Part shown: positions 52,836 to 61,694 of the stretch, in pieces
Numbering within the stretch: the stretch's first letter is position 1
Layout of the letters: each line of letters begins with the position of its first letter
Source of the DNA: Bacteroidaceae bacterium
GTDB taxonomy: Bacteria; Bacteroidota; Bacteroidia; Bacteroidales; Bacteroidaceae
Length of the DNA: 64,000 bases
Direction of reading: 5' to 3'
NCBI GenBank assembly: GCA_017429525.1
Contig: JAFROT010000010.1
Location: forward strand, 124,001-188,000
The notes under the pieces: generated by a model
The model's database searches: none
What the model saw: only the letters and a program-made list of their open reading frames with translations
What the model was told of the DNA's origin: nothing
Made by a program: the position numbers and the translations under genes

Positions 52836-54293
52836 TCACCTATCGCGCCAGAACGAACGCGTGAAGATGACGACGACGCTGATAATCTCGAGACGTCCCA
52901 TGAGCATGAGCAACGAGAGCATCCACTTGACGACGCCGGGCAGGACGCTCCACGACATCGTCGGACCTATCTCGAGGCCAAGGGTCGGACCTACGTTGCT
53001 GGCACAACTAAGGGCAATGGTGATGGAATTGGTGCTGTCGACACCTGCCACGATCATGATGAAATAGGTGACGAGGCAGAGCAGCAGATAGAGTGCAAAG
53101 TAACCGAGGAGCGTGGTCTGTGTGGTAAAGGAGATGTTGGAATTGTTGACCTTCACGGGTAATACCGCACGCGGATGGATGGCCCGGCGCAGCTCGTTGC
53201 GGATAATCTCGAGCACCATAACGCCACGTATGCACTTGAAGCCACCTGCCGTGGAGCCCGAGCAACCGCCGAAGAACATGAGCACGGAGAGAATCACCCA
53301 CGTGATGTGAGGCCACTGACCCGCATCGTCGTTGAAGACGCCCGTCGTAGTGATGAACGAGACGACCTGGAAGAGGGCCGACCGCAGAGCATCCTCGATG
53401 CGATAATGGCAGGAATGCATGAGGATGAGCATGATCATCACCGAGGCTCCGGCAATGAGCCAGAGGAACAAGCGCAGCTCGGCATTGCGGAAGAAATCGC
53501 GCAACCGCCCCTTGAATGCCGTCAGATACAGCAGCGAGAAGCTGATGCCGGAGAGGAACATGAAGATGATGGCCGTAAAGTCGATGAAGGGACTGTGGAA
53601 GAAGCCTGTACTGGAATTGTGAGTGGCGAATCCCCCAGTTGCCGTGACGGTCATGGCATAGTTGAAAGCATCGAAAAGGCTCATGCCGAAGAGCCAGAAG
53701 AAGCCTGCACAAACGAGCGTGAGGAAAAGATAGATGCCCCAGATCCACTTGGCCGTAGTGCCGAGGCGAGGATGCATCTTGCTGCGCATGGGACCTGTAG
53801 CCTCGGCCGAGAAGACCTTGACGCTACCGCCGACGAGCGAGGGGATAATGGCAATCGTGAAGAAGACTATGCCGAGGCCGCCTATCCACTGCGTCATCGA
53901 GCGCCAGAAGAGCATGGCATGGGGCAGTCGCTCGACATCGTCGATGAGGCTGGCCCCCGTAGTGGTGAAGCCCGACATCGTCTCGAAATAGGCATCGGTA
54001 GGACTCGTCAGATAGCCACTGGCGACAAAGGGAATGGCACCAAAGAAGCTGAAGATGATCCAGACGAGCGTGACCACAAGAAACGCTTCGCGACGATTGA
54101 GGGAGTCGGTGGCATTGCGCCCGGCATACTGAAAGATGACTGAAGCGATGAGCGTTATCACCACGGTGATGGCAAATGCCCGGCCATCGTCCTCATGATA
54201 GAAGAAAGCAATCAACACGCAAGCCGCCAAAACAGCAGCCTCGAGGAACAGAAGCTGACCAATAATCTTATTGAGGAGTTTCCAATTGAGCAT
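52836..54293 (-). CDS. trkH: TrkH-type potassium transporter membrane subunit
   Basis: 485 residues, about ten hydrophobic helices in four pore repeats. Filter-like segments are seen: SGFTTTGASLIDDVERLPHAMLFWRSMTQWIGGLG, TVTATGGFATHNSSTGFF, SFITTTGVFNDDAGQWPH and SCASNVGPTLGLEIGPTMSW. K+ uptake across the inner membrane, normally gated by a TrkA subunit that is not encoded nearby. It starts 5 nt after the Nim-like gene, so the two are co-transcribed, and purF-like follows after 57 nt. Confidence 0.93.
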   Translation of the reverse strand: MLNWKLLNKIIGQLLFLEAAVLAACVLIAFFYHEDDGRAFAITVVITLIASVIFQYAGRNATDSLNRREAFLVVTLVWIIFSFFGAIPFVASGYLTSPTDAYFETMSGFTTTGASLIDDVERLPHAMLFWRSMTQWIGGLGIVFFTIAIIPSLVGGSVKVFSAEATGPMRSKMHPRLGTTAKWIWGIYLFLTLVCAGFFWLFGMSLFDAFNYAMTVTATGGFATHNSSTGFFHSPFIDFTAIIFMFLSGISFSLLYLTAFKGRLRDFFRNAELRLFLWLIAGASVMIMLILMHSCHYRIEDALRSALFQVVSFITTTGVFNDDAGQWPHITWVILSVLMFFGGCSGSTAGGFKCIRGVMVLEIIRNELRRAIHPRAVLPVKVNNSNISFTTQTTLLGYFALYLLLCLVTYFIMIVAGVDSTNSITIALSCASNVGPTLGLEIGPTMSWSVLPGVVKWMLSLLMLMGRLEIISVVVIFTRSFWRDR

Positions 54294-54298
54294 AGGCT

Positions 54299-54787
54299 TC
54301 AGGACATCAGTTCCTTGGCTTTCTTGCCAGTGAGGTGTTCAATCTGGAGTTCAAACATCAGCAGATGAGGGAAGCCGCGAGCAATCTCCCGGTCAGTGCT
54401 CTCGGGAGTCTCATGGGGACTGTACTTGCGGGCAAGGATGCGGATAGCTTCGAGCTTACTGTCATCGTCCTCGAGGATGCGGATGCGCCCGAAGGCGATA
54501 ACACTGCAGAAAACGGTCGTAAAATCAGCCGGTCGGACATCGTCGCGCTGGATGACGCAGAACGATGCTTTGTCGCATGAGCGGATGGCATCGACCTTGT
54601 GCCCAGCCACGGCGCTATGGAAGATGAGGCGCCCCTCGTGGTAGACGTAGCTCAAGGGAACAGCATAGGGGTAGCCCTTGTCGCCCAGCACGGCAAGCAC
54701 GCCCGAGGAGGCTTGTCGCAGGATGTCGATGCTCTCAGCATCAGTCAGTTGCTGGCGCTTTCGGCGCATGGGTCGAAACTCAGTCAT
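54299..54787 (-). CDS. Pyridoxamine 5'-phosphate oxidase-fold flavoprotein (Nim-like)
   Basis: 162 residues. Split-barrel FMN-binding fold: MRRKRQQLTDAESIDILRQASSGVLAVLGDKGYPYAVPLSYVYHEGRLIFHSAVAGHKVDAIRSC pattern as in the NimA/5-nitroimidazole-resistance-related family of anaerobes, including the conserved HSAVAGHK stretch. Substrate unknown; resistance to nitroimidazoles cannot be concluded from the sequence. First gene of the operon with trkH. Confidence 0.87.
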   Translation of the reverse strand: MTEFRPMRRKRQQLTDAESIDILRQASSGVLAVLGDKGYPYAVPLSYVYHEGRLIFHSAVAGHKVDAIRSCDKASFCVIQRDDVRPADFTTVFCSVIAFGRIRILEDDDSKLEAIRILARKYSPHETPESTDREIARGFPHLLMFELQIEHLTGKKAKELMS

Positions 54788-54812
54788 AGCTGTCCGCTCT
54801 TATTTACGGCCG

Positions 54813-54820
54813 CAAAGGTA
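54813..54820 (-). promoter_or_regulatory. -7 box of the Nim-like/trkH/purF-like operon
   Basis: Minus-strand TACCTTTG, 25 nt before the start codon. Confidence 0.5.
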
Positions 54821-54877
54821 GTGAAAATATTTGGAGTTTACGGCTCAAAGCGTGAACTTTTTTTGTTTCAGGCCCGT

Positions 54878-56587
54878 TTATTTGGTCTGGGCCAAGACTT
54901 CGCTGGCACGAGCGAGGGCCAGATTGATGTGAGGTTGGATATTCTCCTCGCCGACAATACGACCGAAATCGTTGCGCATCAGCACCTCATGGACCTTCGG
55001 GTTGACGCCCGAGAGGATGACGTGAATGCCCTCTGAGCGGCTCATCTGAATGAGGTTCTCGAGGTTGTGCATACCCGTGGAATCGACGAAGGGGACCTTA
55101 CGCATGCGAATGATGCGCACCTTCGGGCGACTACCTATGCGCCCCATGATCTCTTCGAAGCGGTTGGCGATACCGAAGAAGAAGGGGCCATTGATCTCGT
55201 AGACCTCACAACCATCGGGTATCTTGAAGTGCTCAAGGTTGGTCGCTTCGAAATCAACGTCCTGCGAGGGGTCGATCTCATCGGTGAGCACGCTCACCTG
55301 CGTCGTCTCAGCCATGCGCCGCATGCAAAGCAGGCAAGCCAACATCAGTCCCACTTCAATAGCCACGGTGAGGTCGAAGATGACCGTCAGGAAGAAAGTG
55401 ATGAGCAGCACCGAGATGTCGGACTTGGGGTTCTTGAGCAGCTGACGGAAGGTGCGCCATCCACTCATGTTGTAAGCCACGATGACCAACACACCTGCCA
55501 GGCAAGCCATGGGAATGTACTGGGCATAGGGCATGAGGATCAAGAAGATGAGCAGGAGCACGATGGCATGGATGATACCTGCCACTGGCGTGCGACCGCC
55601 ATTGTTGATGTTGGTCATCGTGCGCGCGATGGCACCCGTGGCAGGAATGCCTCCGAAGATGGGGCAGGCCAGATTGGCAATGCCCTGCGCGATGAGTTCC
55701 TGGTTGGAATCATGCCGGTCGCCGATGACACCATCGGCCACCGTAGCCGAGAGCAGCGATTCGATGGCACCGAGAACGGCAATCGTCACGGCCGGAGCGA
55801 ACAGCTGGCGCACGACGTCCCAGCTGAGCTCGGGCACGACAGGCGAAGGCAACGAAGCCTGGATGCGGAAGCGGTCGCCAATCGTATCGACAGACGAGGC
55901 CAGTCCGTACTGCTTTAGGATGAGCACGCCGACGGTCATCACGATGATGGCCACGAGCGAGCCTGGAATCTTATTCAAGGCCGAGGCATGGCCGCCGACA
56001 TACTTGAGCCGGTTGAGCATCGGCCAGCAAGCGATGAGCACGACACTGCCTACGCCCACGAGAGCGCTCCAAGGGTCGATCGTGTCGAAGGCATGTGCAT
56101 AGCAGGCCCATTTCGAGAGGAAGTCGGCTGGCGCTGGCCCCGCGAGTGTCAATCCCAGCAGGTCCTTCACTTGCGTCGTGAAGATGGTGAGCGCGATGCC
56201 GCTGGTGAAGCCCACGACAATGGGATAGGGAATGTACTTGATGATGGTGCCAAGGCGGAAGACGCCTAAAAGAATAAGGAACGCACCCGCAAGGACCGTG
56301 GCGATGGCCAGCCCCGTCGTACCGTACTGCTGGATGATGCCTGCGATGATGACGATGAACGCGCCCGTGGGACCACCTATCTGCACGCGCGAACCACCGA
56401 AGAGCGAGATGATCAGTCCGGCCACGATAGCGGTAATGATGCCCTGCTCGGGCGTCACGCCCGAGGCTATACCGAAGGCGATGGCCAGCGGCAGCGCAAC
56501 GATGCCGACGATGACTCCCGACATGAGGTCCTTGGTGAAAGTGGCGCGGTCGTAATCGCGCAGACAACTAAGAATGCTTGGTTTCAT
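54878..56587 (-). CDS. SulP-family inorganic anion transporter with STAS domain
   Basis: 569 residues from MKPSILSCLRDY; an in-frame Met at 56602 would lie almost on the expected transcription start. SulP membrane domain with LMSGVIVGIVALPLAIAFGIASGVTPEQGI (signature), PTGAFIVIIAGI, and IPATGAIARTMTNINNGGRTPVAGI. The C-terminal STAS domain (residues ~440-560) has FVDSTGMHNLENLIQMSRSEGIHVILSGVNP. Moves sulfate, bicarbonate or other anions across the inner membrane; substrate not determined. Single-gene unit. Confidence 0.92.
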   Translation of the reverse strand: MKPSILSCLRDYDRATFTKDLMSGVIVGIVALPLAIAFGIASGVTPEQGIITAIVAGLIISLFGGSRVQIGGPTGAFIVIIAGIIQQYGTTGLAIATVLAGAFLILLGVFRLGTIIKYIPYPIVVGFTSGIALTIFTTQVKDLLGLTLAGPAPADFLSKWACYAHAFDTIDPWSALVGVGSVVLIACWPMLNRLKYVGGHASALNKIPGSLVAIIVMTVGVLILKQYGLASSVDTIGDRFRIQASLPSPVVPELSWDVVRQLFAPAVTIAVLGAIESLLSATVADGVIGDRHDSNQELIAQGIANLACPIFGGIPATGAIARTMTNINNGGRTPVAGIIHAIVLLLIFLILMPYAQYIPMACLAGVLVIVAYNMSGWRTFRQLLKNPKSDISVLLITFFLTVIFDLTVAIEVGLMLACLLCMRRMAETTQVSVLTDEIDPSQDVDFEATNLEHFKIPDGCEVYEINGPFFFGIANRFEEIMGRIGSRPKVRIIRMRKVPFVDSTGMHNLENLIQMSRSEGIHVILSGVNPKVHEVLMRNDFGRIVGEENIQPHINLALARASEVLAQTK

Positions 56588-56612
56588 GTTATTCTGAATC
56601 AATTTTGCGGTG

Positions 56613-56620
56613 CAAAGGTA
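56613..56620 (-). promoter_or_regulatory. -7 box of the SulP gene
   Basis: Minus-strand TACCTTTG; supports the start at 56587. Confidence 0.55.
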
Positions 56621-56667
56621 CGGAGAAAAGCGTTTTTTATGCCAAGAAATGCATTATTTTGCCCCAA

Positions 56668-56701
56668 TTTGCACGCTTTCTTGATTTATTCGTTATCTTT
56701 G
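56668..56701 (+). promoter_or_regulatory. Promoter of the POT transporter gene
   Basis: TTTG (56668-56671), 22-nt spacer, TATCTTTG (56694-56701); ATG at 56750. Confidence 0.5.
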
Positions 56702-56749
56702 TGGCCGAAAATGCGATAACAACTAACAAACTAAAGCTCAAAACTCATT

Positions 56750-58276
56750 ATGTTTGAAAATCAACCCAAGGGCCTCTATGCATTAGCACTGGCCAACACG
56801 GGCGAGCGCTTCGGCTACTACACGATGATTGCCGTCTTCGCCCTCTTCCTCGGTGAGAACTTCGGTCTCTCAGAGTCTGTCTCCGGTATCATTTACGGCT
56901 CGTTCCTCGGCCTCGTCTATTTCCTGCCGCTGGTGGGTGGCATCCTGGCCGATAAGTTTGGCTTCGGGCGGATGGTGACGATTGGCATTCTCATCATGTT
57001 CTTTGGCTACCTGCTGCTGGCGGTGCCCCTTGGCAGTGGCGGTTTTGCCCTTGCCGGCATGTTCGCCGCCCTGCTGCTCATCTCGTTTGGCACGGGTCTG
57101 TTCAAGGGCAACCTGCAAGTGATGGTGGGCAACCTCTACGACGATCCGCTCTATGCCTCGCAGCGCGATTCGGGCTTCTCCATCTTCTATATGGCCATTA
57201 ATATCGGCGCGCTCTTCGCTCCTACGGCTGCCGTCGAGATCATGAAATGGGCTGAGACAAGCCTCGGCTTCAGCCATGCCGACTCCTACCACTTCGCCTT
57301 CGCCGTGGCTTGCGTGTCGCTGATTCTCTCCATCGCCATCTACTACGCCTTCCGCAGCACCTTCCGCCACGTTGAGGGCGACAAGAAGAAAGATGCCGCT
57401 GCAGGCGCTGTCGTTGCCGAAGAACTCACCCCCGAGGAAACACGCCAGCGCATCACCGCACTCGTACTGGTGTTTGCCGTCGTCATCTTCTTCTGGATGG
57501 CATTCCATCAGAACGGCCTCTCGCTCACCTACTTCGCCAACCAGTTCACGCAGAAGACGGCTGAGGGCGTACACACGATGCCGTTCAACGTCTGGAACCT
57601 CGTGGCCATCATCTTCATCGTCTACGGGCTGTTCTCCGTCTTCCAATCCAAGACCACGAAAGGCAAAGGCATTGCAGCCGCTGTTGTGGCCGCTGCCGCC
57701 TGCTTCCTCGGCTATCAGTACCAGAAGGCTACGGGCACTGTCGACATCAACGCCCCTATCTTCCAGCAGTTCAACCCCTTCTATGTCGTAGCCCTCACAC
57801 CTGTCTCCATGGCGATTTTCGGTGCTCTCGCCGCCAAAGGCAAGGAGCCCAAAGCCCCGCGCAAGATCGCTTACGGCATGATCGTTGCCGCTGCCGCTTT
57901 CTGCCTGATGATTTTCGCCTCACAAGGTCTGCTGACGCCCAATGAACAGAAAGCAGCCATCGAAGCCGGCACCGCGACCTATCCCGCATCGCCCTATTGG
58001 CTCATCGGCGTCTATCTCGTGCTGACGTTCGGCGAGCTGCTGCTCTCGCCTATGGGCATCTCATTCGTCTCGAAGGTGGCTCCTCCGAAGTACAAGGGCA
58101 TGATGATGGGCGGCTGGTTCGTGGCTACGGCCATCGGCAACCTGCTCGTCTCCGTAGGCGGCATCCTCTGGGGCGGTCTCTCGCTGACCACCGTATGGCT
58201 TGTCTTCGCAGGCCTCTGCCTGCTCTCCGCTCTCTTCATGTTCGCCATGATGAAGCGCCTGGAGAAAGTCGCTTAG
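56750..58276 (+). CDS. POT-family proton-coupled peptide transporter
   Basis: 508 residues, MFS fold with 12 or more helices. TGERFGYYTMIAVFALFL carries the ExxERFxYY proton/peptide motif on helix 1, YGSFLGLVYFLPLVGGILAD the second family signature, and FSIFYMAINIGALFAP the PTR2 signature. Imports di- and tripeptides. Typical Bacteroidetes DtpT-like length. Single-gene unit with a clear promoter and terminator. Confidence 0.94.
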   Translation: MFENQPKGLYALALANTGERFGYYTMIAVFALFLGENFGLSESVSGIIYGSFLGLVYFLPLVGGILADKFGFGRMVTIGILIMFFGYLLLAVPLGSGGFALAGMFAALLLISFGTGLFKGNLQVMVGNLYDDPLYASQRDSGFSIFYMAINIGALFAPTAAVEIMKWAETSLGFSHADSYHFAFAVACVSLILSIAIYYAFRSTFRHVEGDKKKDAAAGAVVAEELTPEETRQRITALVLVFAVVIFFWMAFHQNGLSLTYFANQFTQKTAEGVHTMPFNVWNLVAIIFIVYGLFSVFQSKTTKGKGIAAAVVAAAACFLGYQYQKATGTVDINAPIFQQFNPFYVVALTPVSMAIFGALAAKGKEPKAPRKIAYGMIVAAAAFCLMIFASQGLLTPNEQKAAIEAGTATYPASPYWLIGVYLVLTFGELLLSPMGISFVSKVAPPKYKGMMMGGWFVATAIGNLLVSVGGILWGGLSLTTVWLVFAGLCLLSALFMFAMMKRLEKVA

Positions 58277-58325
58277 CCTTCACGCCTGAACTTTCCGACC
58301 GACGGTCTGAACCCAGACTAAGGAG

Positions 58326-58357
58326 CAACCTATCGTATGCATGCGTATGATAGGTTG
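58326..58357 (+). terminator. Terminator after the POT gene
   Basis: GCAACCTATC pairs with GATAGGTTGT around GTATGCATGCGTAT, followed by TCTTT. Confidence 0.6.
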
Positions 58358-58390
58358 TTCTTTACGTGCAGCACATACTAAAAAAAACTC

Positions 58391-60790
58391 ATGAACTACG
58401 GCAAAATTATCATTCGCGGTGCGCGAGAGAACAACCTCAAGAACGTCTCGCTGGAAATCCCCAAACACCAGATCACCGTCTTCACCGGAGTCAGTGGTTC
58501 GGGCAAGAGCTCGCTGGTGCTGGATACCATCGCCGCAAAATCGCGACGCGAACTCAACGACACCTTCCCGACGTTCGTTCAACAGTACTTGCCCAAATAC
58601 GGACGCCCGCATGTCGACGCGATTGAGAACCTACCCATCGCCATCGTCATCGATCAGAAGAAGCCTGGCAACAACTCGCGCTCTACCGTAGGCACCTATA
58701 CCGACATCTACGCCCTGCTCAGGCTCCTCTTCTCACGCGTAGGACAGCCTTTCGTGGGCTATGCCGAGTCGTTCAGTTTCAACCATCCCGAAGGCAGCTG
58801 TCCCCGCTGCTCGGGTCTGGGCGAGATACGCGAACTGGACATTCACAAACTGGTGGATTTCGACAAGAGCCTCAACGACGAAGACACCATCCACTACATC
58901 GCCTTCGGCAAAGGCGGATGGCGGTGGATTCGCTATGCCCACAGCGGTCTCTTCGACCTCGACAAGAAAATCAAGGACTATTCGCCCGAGGAGCTCGACC
59001 TCTTCCTCAACAGTCCGCAGATCCGTCTGAAGAATCCGCCTGCCAACTGGCCAAAGTCGGCCAAATACGAGGGTCTCATCCCACGCATGTATCGCAGTAT
59101 CATCAACTCCGAGGAAGGCCTGCTGCACGCCGCCGCCCTCAACCCGATGCTGCGCATGGGCACCTGCCCCGACTGCGGCGGCACACGCGTGTGCGAGCGC
59201 GTGCGCACCTGTAAAATAGAAGGTAAGGACATCACCGAGGCCTGCGCCATGAGCATCACACGGCTGAACGCGTGGATCCGCACGTTGTCATCACCCTTGG
59301 CCGTGGACCTCAAGGCGGCTATCAGCGCTCGACTGACGGCGCTGGAGGAGATTGGCCTCGGCTACCTCAGCCTCGACCGTGCCGTGGGAACGCTCTCTGG
59401 GGGTGAGGCGCAGCGCTGCAAGATTGCCAAATACATCAACTCGTCGCTCTCTGATGTCCTCTACATCCTCGACGAGCCCAGCACCGGGCTGCACAACCGC
59501 GACATCGAACTGATGAAGCACAGCGTACGCCGTCTGCGCGATGCCGGCAACACCGTCCTGCTCGTTGAACATCACCGCGAGATGATCAGCATCGCCGACC
59601 ACGTCGTCGACATAGGCCCAGGCCCAGGCATAGACGGAGGACGCATCGTCTACGAAGGCACCTACGAAGGGTTGCTACGGAGCGGCACCGCAACGGGCGA
59701 GGCGCTGAAGGGCGGCAGAAGTGGGAAGAACGCTTCACCTCGTCAGGCCGAGTCAAGCCCCGAGGCACCTACCGCCACTCCGCCCATCGAGCGAACGCCC
59801 CAGTACTCCGCGTTCACGCTCAAGGATGCCAGCCTCCACAACCTGCGCCATATCACCATCCAACTGCCCATGGCCCAGCTCGTGGTCATCGCCGGCGTGG
59901 CAGGCTCGGGCAAGAGTTCGTTGATGGAATGCTTCCGTCGAGCCTACCCCACCCCATCGGACATCGTCTACATCAGCCAGAAGGACATCGGCGTCAGCCT
60001 GCGTTCCACGCCTGCCACCTACATGGACGTGGCACCCGACATCCGCAAACTCTTTGCCCGCCAGCACCACCTCAAGGAAGCCTACTTTACCTTCAACGGC
60101 AAGGGCGCCTGCCCTGTCTGCGGAGGTAAGGGCGTCGTCATCTCCGAGATGGCGTTCATGGACAACATCGAGACCACCTGCGAGGCTTGCGGCGGACTAC
60201 GTTTCAGCAAGGAAGCGCTGGAGTATAAGATAAAAAGGTCCGCCCCCTCCCGTCAGGAAGAGACGCCCTCCGGATTGACAGAGATGGGCAGCACGCAGTC
60301 CCTCTCCCCACTCACGGGAGGCGTCGGAGACAGGGCTTTATCCATCGCCGAAGTCTTCGACCTCAGCGTACGTCTGGCCTGCGACTTCTTCCGTGGCACG
60401 GCCATCGAGCAGAAGCTGCGCCCGCTTATGGACGTTGGTCTGGGCTACCTCCATCTCAACCAAGCCCTCTCCACCCTCTCGGGAGGCGAGTTGCAGCGAC
60501 TGAAGATGGCGTCCTATTTGGGCGAGAAAGGCAAGATTTTCATTATCGATGAGCCGACCGACGGCCTCCACCTGAAGGATGTCCACCACATCCTGCGGCT
60601 CTTCCGCCGTATGGTCGACGAGGGGAACACCGTCTACGTCATCGAGCACAATACCGATGTCATCCGTGCCGCCGACCATGTCGTAGAGTTAGGCCCTGGT
60701 GCAGGCGAGGCGGGCGGGCAGATTATCTTCGAAGGCTCGCCCGAGGCCATGCGGACAGCCCCCCAATCGGTCACCGCTCCTTACCTCTAA
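58391..60790 (+). CDS. UvrA-like ABC ATPase (short UvrA paralogue), with in-frame repeat insertion
   Basis: 799 residues against ~940 for UvrA. Two ABC-type ATPase halves: Walker A GVSGSGKSS and GVAGSGKSS, signatures LSGGEAQRCKIAK and LSGGELQRLKMAS, Walker B LYILDEPSTGLH and FIIDEPTDGLH. Zinc-type cysteine clusters CPRCSG, CPDCGG and CPVCGGKG ... CEACGG are present. It is shorter than UvrA, so the UvrB-binding part is probably reduced. Such paralogues are linked to drug tolerance or DNA damage in other bacteria; function here is open. Residues ~616-647 coincide with a decayed palindromic repeat, and residues ~440-470 are a low-complexity linker. Confidence 0.87.
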   Translation: MNYGKIIIRGARENNLKNVSLEIPKHQITVFTGVSGSGKSSLVLDTIAAKSRRELNDTFPTFVQQYLPKYGRPHVDAIENLPIAIVIDQKKPGNNSRSTVGTYTDIYALLRLLFSRVGQPFVGYAESFSFNHPEGSCPRCSGLGEIRELDIHKLVDFDKSLNDEDTIHYIAFGKGGWRWIRYAHSGLFDLDKKIKDYSPEELDLFLNSPQIRLKNPPANWPKSAKYEGLIPRMYRSIINSEEGLLHAAALNPMLRMGTCPDCGGTRVCERVRTCKIEGKDITEACAMSITRLNAWIRTLSSPLAVDLKAAISARLTALEEIGLGYLSLDRAVGTLSGGEAQRCKIAKYINSSLSDVLYILDEPSTGLHNRDIELMKHSVRRLRDAGNTVLLVEHHREMISIADHVVDIGPGPGIDGGRIVYEGTYEGLLRSGTATGEALKGGRSGKNASPRQAESSPEAPTATPPIERTPQYSAFTLKDASLHNLRHITIQLPMAQLVVIAGVAGSGKSSLMECFRRAYPTPSDIVYISQKDIGVSLRSTPATYMDVAPDIRKLFARQHHLKEAYFTFNGKGACPVCGGKGVVISEMAFMDNIETTCEACGGLRFSKEALEYKIKRSAPSRQEETPSGLTEMGSTQSLSPLTGGVGDRALSIAEVFDLSVRLACDFFRGTAIEQKLRPLMDVGLGYLHLNQALSTLSGGELQRLKMASYLGEKGKIFIIDEPTDGLHLKDVHHILRLFRRMVDEGNTVYVIEHNTDVIRAADHVVELGPGAGEAGGQIIFEGSPEAMRTAPQSVTAPYL
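60238..60331. repeat. Diverged palindromic repeat element (family I) inside the UvrA-like gene
   Basis: Left arm GTCCGCCCCCTCCCGTCAGGAAG and right arm CTCACGGGAGGCGTCGGAGAC are partial complements; the inner palindrome has decayed. Frame preserved. Confidence 0.55.
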
Positions 60791-60886
60791 AGTCCACAAA
60801 ACGAGCCTGACGAGATGTTTTTTTGACCTTTTCTTCGCTAATTGTGAAGGAAATGAGGGTTGAGGAGGAAAAAAGCAGTTCGTTTT

Positions 60887-60918
60887 TTTGTCTCGTCGCT
60901 CGTTTTGAACTACCTTTG
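60887..60918 (+). promoter_or_regulatory. Promoter of the amidase/MCE operon
   Basis: TTTG (60887-60890), 20-nt spacer, TACCTTTG (60911-60918). The ATG follows at 60927, only 8 nt after the -7 box. Confidence 0.65.
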
Positions 60919-60926
60919 TGCTCGAA

Positions 60927-61694
60927 ATGAGAAAAATCACCTTTCTACTGCTGTTCGTCGTGCTGCCAGCGTTCCTGCTGACGGCACGAGCACAGACAGC
61001 CCCTACGTTCACGCTCGTGCTCGACGCAGGCCACGGAGGCAAGGACCCCGGTGCCCTCGGCAAGACGGGCAAGGAGAAGAACATCAATCTGGCCGTGACC
61101 AAGGCCGTTGGCCAGCTCGTCGAGGACAATATGAAGGACGTTCGAGTCGTCTACACCCGCAAGACCGACGTCTTCGTCGAGCTGAACGAACGTGCCGCCA
61201 TCGCCAACCGAGCCAAGGCAGACCTCTTCGTGAGCATCCACACCAACGCCCTCCCCGGCAGGGCTCAGGGCCGAGGCTCCGAGACCTACACCCTCGGTAT
61301 GCACCGTGCGGCCGACAATCTGGCCGTCGCCAAGCGCGAGAACGCCGCCATCATGCTCGAGAAGGACTACGAGAGCCGCTACGAAGGTTTCGACCCCAAG
61401 AGTTCCGAGTCCTACATCATCTTCGAGTTCATGCAGGACAAGAACATGGAGCGGAGCGTCAAGCTGGCCTCGCTCATCCAGCAGCAGTTCCGCAGCGCCG
61501 GGCGCGTCGACAAGGGCGTCCATCAAGCAGGATTCCTCGTTCTCAGAGCCACCTCCATGCCTTCCTGTCTCGTAGAACTCGGCTACATCACCACGGCCTC
61601 CGAGGAGAGCTACCTCACCAGCGAACGAGGCGTCAACGAACTGGCTCGCAGCATCTACGAGGCCATCAAAAAATATAAAGCTACCCAACAATGA
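60927..61694 (+). CDS. N-acetylmuramoyl-L-alanine amidase (AmiC-like)
   Basis: 255 residues from MRKITFLLLF, signal peptide ending TARAQ. Amidase_3 zinc enzyme that cuts the stem peptide from murein: VLDAGHGGKDPG (zinc His36), LNERAAIANRAKADLFVSIHTNA (Glu and His ligands) and the C-terminal catalytic Glu in CLVELGYIT. The insertion around ESYIIFEFMQDKNMERS is typical of the Bacteroidetes form. Its stop overlaps the start of the MCE gene (ATGA), so the two are translationally coupled. The promoter leaves almost no leader. Confidence 0.92.
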   Translation: MRKITFLLLFVVLPAFLLTARAQTAPTFTLVLDAGHGGKDPGALGKTGKEKNINLAVTKAVGQLVEDNMKDVRVVYTRKTDVFVELNERAAIANRAKADLFVSIHTNALPGRAQGRGSETYTLGMHRAADNLAVAKRENAAIMLEKDYESRYEGFDPKSSESYIIFEFMQDKNMERSVKLASLIQQQFRSAGRVDKGVHQAGFLVLRATSMPSCLVELGYITTASEESYLTSERGVNELARSIYEAIKKYKATQQ

